DNA of 64,000 nucleotides from Mucilaginibacter robiniae (GTDB lineage Bacteria; Bacteroidota; Bacteroidia; Sphingobacteriales; Sphingobacteriaceae), in assembly GCF_012849215.1 (NCBI RefSeq), contig NZ_CP051682.1:4340001-4404000 (forward strand), read 5' to 3'. The notes under the pieces are model-generated. The model was not told where the DNA came from and searched no databases. It worked only from the letters and a program-made list of their open reading frames with translations. The number at the start of each line of letters is the position of its first letter. The first letter of the stretch is position 1. The position numbers were made by a program, and so were the translations under genes. Below, piece after piece: positions 25,924 through 34,851 of the stretch.

Positions 25924-26565
25924 TTATTTGCCGCCGCTTAAAGCACTAAGTTCTGTTAAGGTAATGCGGTCAAAGCCTGCCGGAATATTGAATGTTCCTG
26001 CTGGAGTTTTAGTTTCAGTAATGGTTTTCAAAGTATTCACAAGTTTTTTACCTTGTTGAAATACGGTGAACTGTACAGGAAAACCACCCACTTTTGCATA
26101 GATATTACTGCTTAAACCTACAGGAGCTTCAAAATCATTTGTTACCCATACATCATAGCTGGCATTATTCTTAGCATCTTTAGCAATTACTTTTTTGCAA
26201 TTGAATCCGTTAATCTGCTTAGTTTCAGTTGTAGGTGTGAAGGTTAAAGTAGGCAATGCTGCATAAAAATCTTCTAATTCTGAAGGCGTAGCTACTCCAG
26301 CTTTTTTAATTCCAAATGCAGAAACATCTACTAACACAGCAAGGTAAGAATCTTTATAAGCAATATATTTGATAGATGCTGGGCCTTGTTGCAATGAAGT
26401 TGATGTTGAATCGCCTTTAAAGTAGGTTTTAAGTTCAAGAGGCTGTCCGTTAGCATTAGCTTCAAAAGTTGCCATACCTTCAGTATATTTCTTTTGTGCA
26501 CTGGCGCTTATTGCAGTTGCAGATAAGGCCATACCCAAGGCAACAGATAAAAATTTAAAATTCAT
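25924..26565 (-). CDS. Exported DUF4412-like protein
   Basis: This 213-residue protein has a signal peptide (MNFKFLSVALGMALSATAISASAQ). A lipocalin/LolA-like beta domain follows: GMATFEANANGQPLELKTYFKGD, then TTETKQINGFNCKKVIAKD and YDVWVTNDFEAPVGL. The phrase INGFNCKKVIAKD is typical of DUF4412/GLPGLI-type periplasmic proteins of Bacteroidota, whose function is not known. It is transcribed alone, or with ComEC upstream at a 33-base gap. The assignment to DUF4412 is from pattern memory. Confidence 0.65.
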   Translation of the reverse strand: MNFKFLSVALGMALSATAISASAQKKYTEGMATFEANANGQPLELKTYFKGDSTSTSLQQGPASIKYIAYKDSYLAVLVDVSAFGIKKAGVATPSELEDFYAALPTLTFTPTTETKQINGFNCKKVIAKDAKNNASYDVWVTNDFEAPVGLSSNIYAKVGGFPVQFTVFQQGKKLVNTLKTITETKTPAGTFNIPAGFDRITLTELSALSGGK

Positions 26566-26598
26566 GGTGTTTAGTTTGGCGTTAAAGTTATTAACTTT

Positions 26599-28713
26599 CT
26601 AATTAGATACAATAACCAGCGCATTGTTACGCTTTAAACTTACTTTTTTTATATGCAGGCTATCAGCATCATGCATTAATTTCAGCGTGCGCTGTGCTGA
26701 GTTATTTGCATCAATAATCAATTGTTTGAATGTGTAATTTTTACAAATAAAACTCAAATCAGCGTGAGGGTTATCAGTAAATAATAGATAATCAACGCAT
26801 AGTTGCTGAGGTAATTGTATTTGCGATAAATGTTTATCAAAAATGAGCAAACTTTTATTCTGAAATTGAAGATAATGCTCATGCTTCTTCAAGAAGGTAG
26901 TTTGCAGATTTTGGTGGAGTTGAATCAAGTTTGCTTTTTCTATTTGTAAACTGTCCAGACAAGGTTGTATGCTATACATGAAGTTCTTGTCTTGTTGGTT
27001 TAAGTCAGTTACTACAACCCCTTGATGCCCAAAGTTAAGTAATATGGCTGTATGTTTTTTCGTGTTAAAAAATACCAAACTGTTATGTTGAGTAGCATGG
27101 TATGCTTTAAAGCTTATACTAATACTTAGTAACAACAAACTAGTTAATGCAACAGTGAGTTGCCAAGCATACTTGCGGGATAAGAATAAAGTGATAAGTC
27201 CTACAACTATACACAATAATAAAAATTCAGTAGTTGTAAGCCATACTTTATCCAAGCTGGAATAAGGCATAGCCTCAATAAAACTAAGCCCTTGGTTCAT
27301 CCATAAAATAAAATGTTCAAGTAAGTAGCCTAGTGTACCAGTAACCGGAGCTAAGGCGGGAATCAATGAAGTAATTAAAAAAGCAATACCTACTGTCATG
27401 ATTAACTCGGAGGGAAGAATGATAAACAGGTTACTAATAAGAAAGTAGATTGGAAACTGATGAAAGTATAAAGTGCTAAGCGGAAAGGTAATCAGTTGTG
27501 CTGCCAATGAAGCGGAGCACCAATACCAAAGTTTACGCAGCCAGGTGTTTTTAAAGTTAAACTGCTGATTGATAATCGGTTGAAAAATAATCAAGCCTAC
27601 TACTGCTAAATAAGAAAGCTGAAATCCTACATCCATAAACAGAAATGGATTGTACAGCAATAAAATAAAGGCCGAAACTGCCAGTATATTCAACCCATGT
27701 GCTTGCCTTCTAAAGGTTTTACCAATAATTAATAAACTAATCATGAGCGCAGCCCGGCATACAGCAGGTGAGAAGCCCGTAAGCAGTGCATAGCCCCAGA
27801 TTAACGAAACAGCTGTTGTAGTTCTAAAAAGTCGTGCGTGTTTAAAGCGGTTTAACGGGCGTAACAAAAAGCTAATTAACAGGAAAAGTACGGCTACGTG
27901 AGCACCCGATACTGACAACACATGAATAGTCCCGGTTTTAGCATAAGCTTTTAAAATGTCAGGATCTAGGTCAGCTTTATAACCTAGTAGCAGGGTAGAG
28001 GCTACAGCTATAGCTTGCGGGTTATGCAAATATCTTTTCAGTTGCATCACCATTTGCTGCCTAGTTTCTAAAGCATAAGCAACAATAGGATTACCTGCCT
28101 GCGTACGAAGTTTAGCTACTTGTCCTGCACTTAAAAAGCATTGATGATAAATATTCTGATGTACTAAATATTGCTTGTAGTTAAATTCAGCTGGATTGTA
28201 GGGCGGTGCAACTAGGTTAAACTTTGCAGGTATTAGCAGCTCATCACCATAAGCCAAAGGATGGCTGTTACTATCAGCTACCAAGGTTAGCAGTAAATTA
28301 CCGGATGCTACTACAGCCTCACGGTGATAAATAGATTGTTCAACTTTAGTTACACATCGGAAGAAACGTCCATTTTGTTTGGGTTCGTCTGTTACCTTTA
28401 TGATTAAAAAATCTGCTCGTTGCTTTGAAAAATGTTGCTTATTGTTTAGGTCACTATGTAAACTAGTTGCCAACCAACCTGATAGCAGGAGTGTTGTTGT
28501 CAATAATAAACTACCTAACCAGCTATATTGATAAATTTTAAATTGCCGATAAAGAAAGTTTAGCAGAATGAAACCTGATGATGTTAAAGCTAAACCGATA
28601 CTTAGGCTATATGTATAATTTGTATTTACAAAGTAACAACCGATAGCTATACCTAATATAAAAGGTAGCAACAGCAGCACTGCCGGTATTTCACTTTTAT
28701 GAATACCGGCCAT
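26599..28713 (-). CDS. ComEC/Rec2-family DNA uptake membrane protein
   Basis: This 704-residue polytopic membrane protein has an N-terminal DUF4131 region (about 30-210) with PKQNGRFFRC-like beta strands. The Competence domain follows, with GYKADLDPDILKAYAKTGTIHVLSVSGAHVAVL near 245-277, then GFSPAVCRAALMI near 313-325. ComEC forms the inner-membrane channel for single-stranded DNA uptake. The C-terminal part after the last helix (about 545-704) keeps a beta-lactamase-like outline but shows no HxHxDH metal motif, so a nuclease activity there looks absent. It is convergent to nothing nearby and read in the same direction as the MerR gene. Confidence 0.85.
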   Translation of the reverse strand: MAGIHKSEIPAVLLLLPFILGIAIGCYFVNTNYTYSLSIGLALTSSGFILLNFLYRQFKIYQYSWLGSLLLTTTLLLSGWLATSLHSDLNNKQHFSKQRADFLIIKVTDEPKQNGRFFRCVTKVEQSIYHREAVVASGNLLLTLVADSNSHPLAYGDELLIPAKFNLVAPPYNPAEFNYKQYLVHQNIYHQCFLSAGQVAKLRTQAGNPIVAYALETRQQMVMQLKRYLHNPQAIAVASTLLLGYKADLDPDILKAYAKTGTIHVLSVSGAHVAVLFLLISFLLRPLNRFKHARLFRTTTAVSLIWGYALLTGFSPAVCRAALMISLLIIGKTFRRQAHGLNILAVSAFILLLYNPFLFMDVGFQLSYLAVVGLIIFQPIINQQFNFKNTWLRKLWYWCSASLAAQLITFPLSTLYFHQFPIYFLISNLFIILPSELIMTVGIAFLITSLIPALAPVTGTLGYLLEHFILWMNQGLSFIEAMPYSSLDKVWLTTTEFLLLCIVVGLITLFLSRKYAWQLTVALTSLLLLSISISFKAYHATQHNSLVFFNTKKHTAILLNFGHQGVVVTDLNQQDKNFMYSIQPCLDSLQIEKANLIQLHQNLQTTFLKKHEHYLQFQNKSLLIFDKHLSQIQLPQQLCVDYLLFTDNPHADLSFICKNYTFKQLIIDANNSAQRTLKLMHDADSLHIKKVSLKRNNALVIVSN

Positions 28714-28799
28714 AAGTAAACAAGATGTTAAACAGTTTAGGTTTCAAGTATAAGCAGGGTTGAATATACAACATCTGCTGCTATACGAATGCGGTTCAA

Positions 28800-29135
28800 T
28801 TAAAGTTCATCCCGAACTTCCAACAAAAACTTTTTAAGGTTCTCTAATGCAGTTATAACATTTTGTTGGCCCTTACTTTCGGTCAAATTACTTTTAAGAT
28901 GGTCTTTAGCACCCTGTATAGTGTAGCCTTTATCACGTATCAAATGTAAAATGAGCTTTAAGTTTTCTACGTCTTCTGGAGTAAAGTAGCGGTTGCCCTT
29001 TTTGTTCTTTTTGGGCTGTAGTATATCAAACTCTTTTTCGTAGTACCGTATTAAAGAATGATTCACATCAAACATGGCTGTTACTTCACCCATGCTATAA
29101 TACATTTTATTAATTTCTCGCTCTTTATAAGCCAT
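28800..29135 (-). CDS. MerR-family transcriptional regulator
   Basis: The small regulator (111 residues from the ATG at 29135; another ATG is two codons upstream) has a MerR winged helix: YYSMGEVTAMFDVNHSLIRYYEKEFDILQPKKNKKGNRYFTPEDVENL read in pieces over residues 12-60. A short dimerisation helix follows. There is no C-terminal effector domain and no Cys metal site, so it resembles the stand-alone MerR proteins of Bacteroidota. It is divergent to the Ddl-type ligase gene, with 84 bases between starts, and could regulate either. Target unknown. Confidence 0.85.
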   Translation of the reverse strand: MAYKEREINKMYYSMGEVTAMFDVNHSLIRYYEKEFDILQPKKNKKGNRYFTPEDVENLKLILHLIRDKGYTIQGAKDHLKSNLTESKGQQNVITALENLKKFLLEVRDEL

Positions 29136-29205
29136 ATGCAAAGCTAAAAGTTATTGTGCAATTCGCTAAATTTTGGTGTTATGATTTTGGCGATTACAAA
29201 ATATT

Positions 29206-29213
29206 TATATTTG
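29206..29213 (+). promoter_or_regulatory. -7 box directly upstream of the D-Ala-D-Ala ligase start
   Basis: TATATTTG ends 7 bases before the ATG at 29220, so transcription should start at or within a few bases of the start codon. A TTTTGG at 29185-29190 is a possible but short-spaced -33 element. Confidence 0.55.
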
Positions 29214-29219
29214 ACGGGT

Positions 29220-30212
29220 ATGACCAGAAAAAACATTGCCTTGCTAGCCGGTGGGTACACCGGGGAATATGAAGTATCTATCAACAGCGCTAAAAACATA
29301 GCTGCCAACCTAGACACTGCTAAATATAATGTTTATACGATTCTAATTAATCGCGATAGCTGGTTTTACCAAGCCGGAGGTGAGCATATTGAGTTGAATA
29401 AAAATGATTTTAGTTTAAACTTAAACGGAGAGAAAATCAAGTTTGATGCAGCTTTTATTACGGTACATGGTACACCGGGCGAAGACGGCAAATTACAAGG
29501 CTACCTGGATATGTTAGGAATACCTTATAACACCTGTGATGCTACTACATCGGCTATTACCATGAATAAGGCTTATACCAAAGCCTTGGTTCAAGGCATC
29601 AAAAACCTGCATACGGCAAAGTCTATGCAGCTATATCGTAAAGATATTCATGATGTAAGCACCATAGCTTCGGTGCTTCGGTTTCCGTTATTTGTGAAAC
29701 CCAATAATGGTGGTAGTAGTGTGGGTATGAGCAAAGTGCATAACATTGCAGAATTACCAGCAGCTTTAGAAAAAGCCTTTCATGAAGATGATCAGATTTT
29801 GATAGAAGAGTTTATTAAAGGTCGTGAATTTAGTAGGGGGATAGTTCGTCTAAATGGGCAGGTTAAGGTTTTGCCAGCTACAGAGATCATTACGACTAAA
29901 GATTTTTTTGATTATGAAGCTAAATATACAGCTGGTGTCACGCAAGAAATTACACCAGCCAGCTTAACCGAAGAGCAGAACCGTGTTAGTGCTGATATTA
30001 TCAGCGAGGTATATCTACGTTTAAATTGCCGAGGTATGTCACGTGTTGATTTTATAGTGCAGCAGGAAACCAACAACTTTTACTTTATAGAGATTAATAC
30101 CACACCAGGCCAGTCAGCTAATAGTTTAATCCCGCAACAGGTACGTGCTGCGGGTATGAACTTACAGCAATTTTATGGCGATTTAGTTGAGGGTTGCGCT
30201 ACGAACTTTTAA
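29220..30212 (+). CDS. ddl: D-alanine--D-alanine ligase
   Basis: This 330-residue ATP-grasp ligase makes the D-Ala-D-Ala dipeptide of peptidoglycan in the cytoplasm. Motifs include ALLAGGYTGEYEVSINSA near 7-24, VHGTPGEDGKLQGYLDMLGIPY near 80-102, KPNNGGSSVGMSKV near 160-173, EEFIKGREFSRGI and the metal-binding FIEINTTPGQSANSLIPQQ near 290-308. I chose the ATG at 29220 because it follows the promoter box and begins with the family N-terminus (MTRKNIALLAGG). Upstream residues from 29154 overlap the promoter and are not expected to be translated. Confidence 0.93.
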   Translation: MTRKNIALLAGGYTGEYEVSINSAKNIAANLDTAKYNVYTILINRDSWFYQAGGEHIELNKNDFSLNLNGEKIKFDAAFITVHGTPGEDGKLQGYLDMLGIPYNTCDATTSAITMNKAYTKALVQGIKNLHTAKSMQLYRKDIHDVSTIASVLRFPLFVKPNNGGSSVGMSKVHNIAELPAALEKAFHEDDQILIEEFIKGREFSRGIVRLNGQVKVLPATEIITTKDFFDYEAKYTAGVTQEITPASLTEEQNRVSADIISEVYLRLNCRGMSRVDFIVQQETNNFYFIEINTTPGQSANSLIPQQVRAAGMNLQQFYGDLVEGCATNF

Positions 30213-30226
30213 GTTAATACTAGCTT

Positions 30227-30649
30227 TTAAATTTGGTAATGGGTAATAACATCTTCTGGAATTTTGGTGCCGCGGCCGGTTTGCATGTCAATTATGGCAT
30301 AGTCGAACCAACCATCGCAGCATACCTTTTGGGTAGCTTTATTAGTGATGGTAAAATTAACTCGGCAGCCTCTTTCATCAATTTGTGCAATGCCGGTTTT
30401 AACGAAAAAGTAATCGCCCATAAGTAGCGGGCGCTTGTAGTTTAGCTGAACGGCACGTACAACCCAGCCAAAACCACGCTCCATAAACTTTTCCATAGCC
30501 ATACCATAGTTACGGTCCATCTGTTCGTAACGAGCGGCCATTACATAGTCCATGTATTTGCTACTGTGTACATGATTAAACATGTCAATGTCATCTGGGC
30601 GTACACGGTGTTCAGTTTCAAAGCTACTATAGGTGTTTAGCGTATTCAT
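30227..30649 (-). CDS. Hotdog-fold acyl-CoA thioesterase (4HBT/YbgC type)
   Basis: This 140-residue single hotdog domain has FETEHRVRPDDIDMFNHVHSSKYMDYV near residues 10-36, containing the catalytic Asp of the 4-hydroxybenzoyl-CoA thioesterase subclass (DxxxHVxxxxYxxY), and RPLLMGDYFFVKTGI near 75-89. It hydrolyses an acyl-CoA in the cytoplasm, substrate unknown. It is convergent with the ddl gene, with 14 bases between stops, and divergent from the HD/CoaD fusion. Confidence 0.85.
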   Translation of the reverse strand: MNTLNTYSSFETEHRVRPDDIDMFNHVHSSKYMDYVMAARYEQMDRNYGMAMEKFMERGFGWVVRAVQLNYKRPLLMGDYFFVKTGIAQIDERGCRVNFTITNKATQKVCCDGWFDYAIIDMQTGRGTKIPEDVITHYQI

Positions 30650-30733
30650 TAAGTAAATATAGGTAAGATGAAATGTAGATATATTGTTTAAACATTATAT
30701 ATTGCATTCAAGTTTATCAATTTGCTAAGCTAC

Positions 30734-31690
30734 ATGACCATTGTTGATTTAAAAACAAGATTAAATAACTTAGGTGTACCCGATGAGGTTTACGACTTTT
30801 ACAAAGAACCGCATCGTTATTATCATACGCTTACCCATTTGGATGATATTTTTACACAAATACTTGAAAAAGGTTTGTCCGGGAATGATGCGTTACTACT
30901 AGCAACTGTGTATCATGATATCATATATGATCCACAGTCATCAACTAATGAGGAGGACTCGGCTCAATATTTTATCAACACATTTTCAGGTTCTGCAAGC
31001 TTGAAAGCTGACGTTGTACAAATTATATTGGATACTAAAACACATCAGTCCTCATCTAAACTTTCAACTATCTTCTGTGAAATGGATTTGAATATTTTGC
31101 GTCAGCCTTTTGCTAAGTTGTTAGAGTATGAGTGTCAAATATTTAAAGAATTTCAATTTGTAGATTACAAACTTTATCAGGCCAAGCGTATAGAAATTTT
31201 AGAGAAATTACGCCTTCAAGTAGATAATCCAGCATTGGATTTCTTAATTGAATATGTGAGAAATCGGAAGCCTAGCATTGCAGTTTATCCCGGAAGTTTC
31301 AATCCGTTCCATAAAGGGCATCTAAATATTTTGCAAAAAGCAGAACGCATTTTTGATAAAGTAATTATTGCCAGAGGGATCAATCCGGAAAAAGCAAAAG
31401 CATCTTATAATTTACCAGCATTGTTGAATTATCGACAAATGGAAACCTATAGCACCTTGCTAACTGACTTTGTTAAACAGTTAGGGTACTCCGTAACTAT
31501 TATCAGAGGATTAAGAAATGGTACGGATTTGCAATTTGAGTTAAATCAGTACCGGTATTTGCAAGATTTAACCAACACCGAACTTAATATCATATCTATA
31601 TTCTGTGATCGTGAGTTCGAGCATATTTCAAGCACAGGTATTAGGCAATTAGATGCCTATGGGCAAGCAGATAAATACTTACTATTATAA
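30734..31690 (+). CDS. coaD: Fusion of HD-superfamily phosphohydrolase and pantetheine-phosphate adenylyltransferase
   Basis: One 318-residue chain holds two domains. Residues 1-178 form a COG4339-type HD domain with HRYYHTLTHL (His31, His35), YHDIIYDP (His61-Asp62), THQ (His104) and MDLN (Asp118). Residues 181-318 form a CoaD-like nucleotidyltransferase with AVYPGSFNPFHKGH (183-196), RGINPEKA, IIRGLRNGTDLQFELNQ and HISSTGIRQL, covering the ATP and phosphopantetheine sites. CoaD makes dephospho-CoA, the penultimate step of CoA synthesis. Standalone CoaD is about 160 residues, so this is a fusion. I use the ATG at 30734; a TTG at 30722 is possible. What the HD domain does is unknown. Confidence 0.82.
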   Translation: MTIVDLKTRLNNLGVPDEVYDFYKEPHRYYHTLTHLDDIFTQILEKGLSGNDALLLATVYHDIIYDPQSSTNEEDSAQYFINTFSGSASLKADVVQIILDTKTHQSSSKLSTIFCEMDLNILRQPFAKLLEYECQIFKEFQFVDYKLYQAKRIEILEKLRLQVDNPALDFLIEYVRNRKPSIAVYPGSFNPFHKGHLNILQKAERIFDKVIIARGINPEKAKASYNLPALLNYRQMETYSTLLTDFVKQLGYSVTIIRGLRNGTDLQFELNQYRYLQDLTNTELNIISIFCDREFEHISSTGIRQLDAYGQADKYLLL

Positions 31691-31711
31691 CATAATCTAT
31701 GTATTTTCTAC

Positions 31712-31743
31712 GTTGCTTAAATAGATATTATTCGTTATCTTTG
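31712..31743 (+). promoter_or_regulatory. Promoter of rpsO
   Basis: A GTTG -33 element (31712-31715) and a perfect -7 box TATCTTTG (31736-31743) are separated by 20 bases, the best-spaced Bacteroidota promoter in the window. It predicts a leader of about 40 bases before the rpsO ATG. Confidence 0.75.
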
Positions 31744-31788
31744 TGCGTTAATTAATCAATTTATTCACGCTTTAATATTATTCAAGTA

Positions 31789-32067
31789 ATGTATTTAAGT
31801 AAAGAGGCAAAATCTGATATTTTTGCCAAACACGGTGGCATCGCTACCAACACAGGTTCGGCTGAAGGCCAAGTTGCTTTATTCACTACCCGTATTGCAC
31901 ATTTAACTGGGCATTTGAAAAACAACAAAAAAGATTTTGCAACACAGTTATCTCTGCAAAAATTAGTAGGTAAACGTCGTGCATTATTGGCTTATCTGTA
32001 CAAAAAAGACATTAGCAGATATCGTGCTATCATTAAAGCTCTTGAGCTGCGTGATATCATTAAATAA
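31789..32067 (+). CDS. rpsO: 30S ribosomal protein S15
   Basis: This 92-residue S15 binds 16S rRNA in the small-subunit platform. Visible signature stretches are NTGSAEGQVALFTTRI (21-36), HLTGHLKNNKKDFATQ and LVGKRRALLAYL. It is slightly longer than the usual 89 residues through the N-terminus. It lies upstream of pnp, the conserved rpsO-pnp order, but a terminator and a second promoter separate the two. Confidence 0.97.
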   Translation: MYLSKEAKSDIFAKHGGIATNTGSAEGQVALFTTRIAHLTGHLKNNKKDFATQLSLQKLVGKRRALLAYLYKKDISRYRAIIKALELRDIIK

Positions 32068-32082
32068 TGCTTTCCCGTTTTT

Positions 32083-32113
32083 AAAAAAAGCTGTCCTGTG
32101 GGATGGCTTTTTT
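32083..32113 (+). terminator. Terminator after rpsO
   Basis: AAAAAAGC and TCC pair with GGA and GCTTTTTT around a small TG/TG internal loop, with a 4-base apical loop and a T-rich tail. The T tail also forms the start of the pnp -7 box. Confidence 0.65.
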
Positions 32114-32174
32114 ATTTTTGCAACGTATAAAAATACACAATAAAACAGGTGCGCTCTAAAAGATGAAAAGCGCA
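32113..32174 (+). promoter_or_regulatory. pnp promoter and leader hairpin
   Basis: TATTTTTG at 32113-32120 is a full -7 match directly after the rpsO terminator, so pnp can be expressed separately. The predicted leader of about 65 bases carries a 6-bp perfect hairpin TGCGCT/AGCGCA (32150-32155 with 32169-32174), 16 bases before the ATG. In enterobacteria a pnp leader hairpin mediates autoregulation; whether this one does is inference. Confidence 0.4.
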
Positions 32175-32190
32175 TCATACATTAAACACA

Positions 32191-34344
32191 ATGAGTTACA
32201 ATGCAATTAAAAAGGTAATCGATTTAGGTGATGGCCGCACCATTGAGATCGAAACCGGAAAACTGGCCAAACAAGCTGATGGCTCTGTAGTAGTAAAAAT
32301 GGGTAATACCATGCTGCTCGCAACTGTCGTATCAGCACCCGAAGCTAAAGAAGGTATAGACTTTCTGCCGCTTTCAGTTGACTATCAAGAAAAATATGCG
32401 GCTACTGGCCGTATTCCAGGTGGTTTCCTGCGCCGTGAGGCCCGCTTATCCGACTATGAAATTTTAATTTCACGTTTGGTTGACCGTGCTTTACGTCCAT
32501 TATTTCCAGAAGATTATCATGCCGATACTCAGGTAATGATTTCTTTAATTTCGGCTGATAAGAATATCATGCCTGATGCATTAGCAGGTTTGGCTGCCTC
32601 AGCAGCTTTGTCTGTTTCTGACATCCCTTTTAATGGCCCTATCTCTGAAGTTCGTGTAGCGAAGATTGATGGTCAGCTGGTAATTAATCCTAGTCTGAGT
32701 GAGTTAGAACGTGCTACTTTAGAGTTTATCGTAGCGGGTTCTGAAAACGACATCAACATGGTGGAAGGTGAAGCTAACGAAATTCAAGAAGAGGAAATGG
32801 TAGAAGCTTTGAAGTTTGCTCATGCAGCTATCAAAGATCATTGCCGTGTACAAAAAGAATTAACCGAAGCAGTAGGTAAAACTGTAAAGCGTACATACTC
32901 ACATGAGCATAGCAATGAAGAGTTGCGTAAACAGGTGTATGATGCTACTTATAGCAAAGTGTATGAAGTGGCCGGCTCAGGTTCTTCAAAACACGAGCGT
33001 CATGCTAAACTGCGTGAAGTACGTGACACCTTCGTTGCTACTTTAGGCGAAATTGATGATGTAACATTAAGCTTGGCTAAAAAATACTTTCACGAAGTGG
33101 AATATGATGCTGTGCGTAACTTGATTTTAGATGAAGGCAAACGTTTAGATGGCCGTACTACTACACAAATACGTCCAATCTGGAGCGAGGTAGACTACTT
33201 ACCTGCAGCACATGGCTCATCAGTATTTACACGTGGTGAAACACAATCATTAACCAGCGTAACGCTAGGCGGTAAAGATGATGAGCAAATGATTGATGGT
33301 GCATTTTTAAATGGCTATAGCAAATTTATCCTGCACTACAACTTCCCTGGCTTCTCAACTGGTGAAGTTCGACCTAATCGTGGTCCGGGCCGTCGTGAAG
33401 TAGGGCATGGTAACTTAGCTATGCGTTCGTTAAAGCAGGTGTTGCCACCCGATGATGAAAATCCATATACCATTCGGGTAGTTTCGGATATTCTGGAATC
33501 TAATGGGTCTTCATCAATGGCTACAGTTTGTGCTGGCACATTAGCATTGATGGATGCAGGGGTTAAATTGAAAGCACCGGTATCAGGTATAGCAATGGGC
33601 TTAATCACTGATGAGAAGACCGGTAAATACGCAATCTTATCTGACATTCTGGGTGATGAAGACCACTTAGGCGATATGGACTTTAAAGTAACTGGTACCA
33701 TTAACGGTATTGTGGCTTGTCAGATGGACTTAAAAATTAATGGTTTATCATACGAAGTAGTAGCTAAAGCATTAGCTCAGGCTAAAGAAGGTCGTTTGCA
33801 CATTTTGAATGAAATGAGCAAAACAATCAGCGAGCCTCGTGCTGATTATAAGCCATTTGCACCACGCATTGTTACCTTAAAAATTGATAAAGAGTTTATA
33901 GGTGCAGTAATTGGCCCTGGTGGTAAAATCATTCAGGAAATGCAACGTGAAACAGGAGCTACTATCAATATTGAAGAGAAAGATAACCAAGGTATCGTTC
34001 AAATTTTTGCAGATAACAAGGAAGCTATTGATAGCGCAGTTAATCGTATTCGTGCTATTGCTGCCAAGCCTGAAGTTGGCGAAATTTATGAGGGTAAAGT
34101 ACGCTCTATTATGCCTTTCGGTGCCTTTGTAGAAATTATGCCAGGCAAAGATGGCTTGCTTCATATTTCAGAAATTGACCATCGTCGTTTAGAAACTATG
34201 GACAACGTGTTCCAAGTAGGCGAGATTGTTCGCGTTAAACTGTTGGATATTGACAAGCAAGGTAAACTGAAGCTTTCCAGAAAAGCATTGTTGCCTAAGC
34301 CGCCAAAACCAGAGCAGCCTAATAAAGAAGAACCTCAAGCATAA
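32191..34344 (+). CDS. pnp: Polyribonucleotide nucleotidyltransferase (PNPase)
   Basis: This 717-residue exoribonuclease degrades RNA 3' to 5' using phosphate. Domains in order are two RNase PH folds (about 8-140 and 305-530, with GGFLRREARLSDYEI and SDILESNGSSSMATVCAGTLALMDAG), a KH domain (IGAVIGPGGKIIQEMQRETGA near 570-590) and an S1 domain (GEIYEGKVRSIMPFGAFVEIMPGKDGLLHISEI near 625-660). Length matches the family. It follows rpsO and ends with its own terminator. The catalytic region DGAFLNGYSKFILHYNFP is intact. Confidence 0.97.
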   Translation: MSYNAIKKVIDLGDGRTIEIETGKLAKQADGSVVVKMGNTMLLATVVSAPEAKEGIDFLPLSVDYQEKYAATGRIPGGFLRREARLSDYEILISRLVDRALRPLFPEDYHADTQVMISLISADKNIMPDALAGLAASAALSVSDIPFNGPISEVRVAKIDGQLVINPSLSELERATLEFIVAGSENDINMVEGEANEIQEEEMVEALKFAHAAIKDHCRVQKELTEAVGKTVKRTYSHEHSNEELRKQVYDATYSKVYEVAGSGSSKHERHAKLREVRDTFVATLGEIDDVTLSLAKKYFHEVEYDAVRNLILDEGKRLDGRTTTQIRPIWSEVDYLPAAHGSSVFTRGETQSLTSVTLGGKDDEQMIDGAFLNGYSKFILHYNFPGFSTGEVRPNRGPGRREVGHGNLAMRSLKQVLPPDDENPYTIRVVSDILESNGSSSMATVCAGTLALMDAGVKLKAPVSGIAMGLITDEKTGKYAILSDILGDEDHLGDMDFKVTGTINGIVACQMDLKINGLSYEVVAKALAQAKEGRLHILNEMSKTISEPRADYKPFAPRIVTLKIDKEFIGAVIGPGGKIIQEMQRETGATINIEEKDNQGIVQIFADNKEAIDSAVNRIRAIAAKPEVGEIYEGKVRSIMPFGAFVEIMPGKDGLLHISEIDHRRLETMDNVFQVGEIVRVKLLDIDKQGKLKLSRKALLPKPPKPEQPNKEEPQA

Positions 34345-34356
34345 GTTTGCTGCTTT

Positions 34357-34402
34357 AAACCATATACTCCAAGATTTTATCAAAAGGGTATATGGTTTTT
34401 TT
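34357..34402 (+). terminator. Terminator after pnp
   Basis: AAACCATATAC pairs with GTATATGGTTT across a 20-base loop and is followed by a T-rich tail ending at 34402. Confidence 0.75.
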
Positions 34403-34506
34403 ATTTGTTTTTGTTTCTTTGCAAAACCCCTAAGTTGTTAATTTAAATTGGAAAATATGTCTATATAAGTAATCGCTAAAACATCTGAAGTCCGATCCTA
34501 TTGAAA

Positions 34507-34782
34507 ATGACATCTACTACCAATAACGATCCTTTAGATTTTTTAAGTAACAACTTGCCAGGTACGTCCGGTAATCCGCAGACTGATTTGATTCAGCTGT
34601 TGCTTTATGAAATTATAAGGGTTAAAGAAATTATACAATATTATGAATCCATTCCTAACGGCGCTGGCCAGTTAGGTGCATCAATACTTCAAGAACTTGT
34701 ATCTGAAGCTTATCAGTCATTGGTAAACTATGACACTGTATTGATGCGTAAGTACTATGACTTGTTGCTGAATTGCGACTAA
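34507..34782 (+). CDS. Small conserved-looking hypothetical protein
   Basis: This 91-residue helical protein starts at the ATG at 34507 (a TTG two codons upstream is possible). The N-terminus is polar (TNNDPLDFLSNNLPGTSGNP), followed by amphipathic helices LIQLLLYEIIRVKEIIQYYESIP and ILQELVSEAYQSLVNYDTVLMRKYYDLLLNCD. No signal peptide, metal motif or named family is recognised. It lies between the pnp terminator and the rpe promoter and is probably monocistronic. Codon use looks like that of the neighbours, so I think it is real. Confidence 0.6.
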   Translation: MTSTTNNDPLDFLSNNLPGTSGNPQTDLIQLLLYEIIRVKEIIQYYESIPNGAGQLGASILQELVSEAYQSLVNYDTVLMRKYYDLLLNCD

Positions 34783-34817
34783 TTCTTGTTGTTTTATTTC
34801 CCCTAAAATCTTTACTG

Positions 34818-34847
34818 TTTGCTTTTTTGCTAATCTACCTATATTTG
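34818..34847 (+). promoter_or_regulatory. Promoter directly upstream of rpe
   Basis: TTTG (34818-34821) and TATATTTG (34840-34847) are 18 bases apart. The -7 box ends 5 bases before the ATG at 34852, predicting a leaderless message. Confidence 0.65.
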
Positions 34848-34851
34848 GCAC

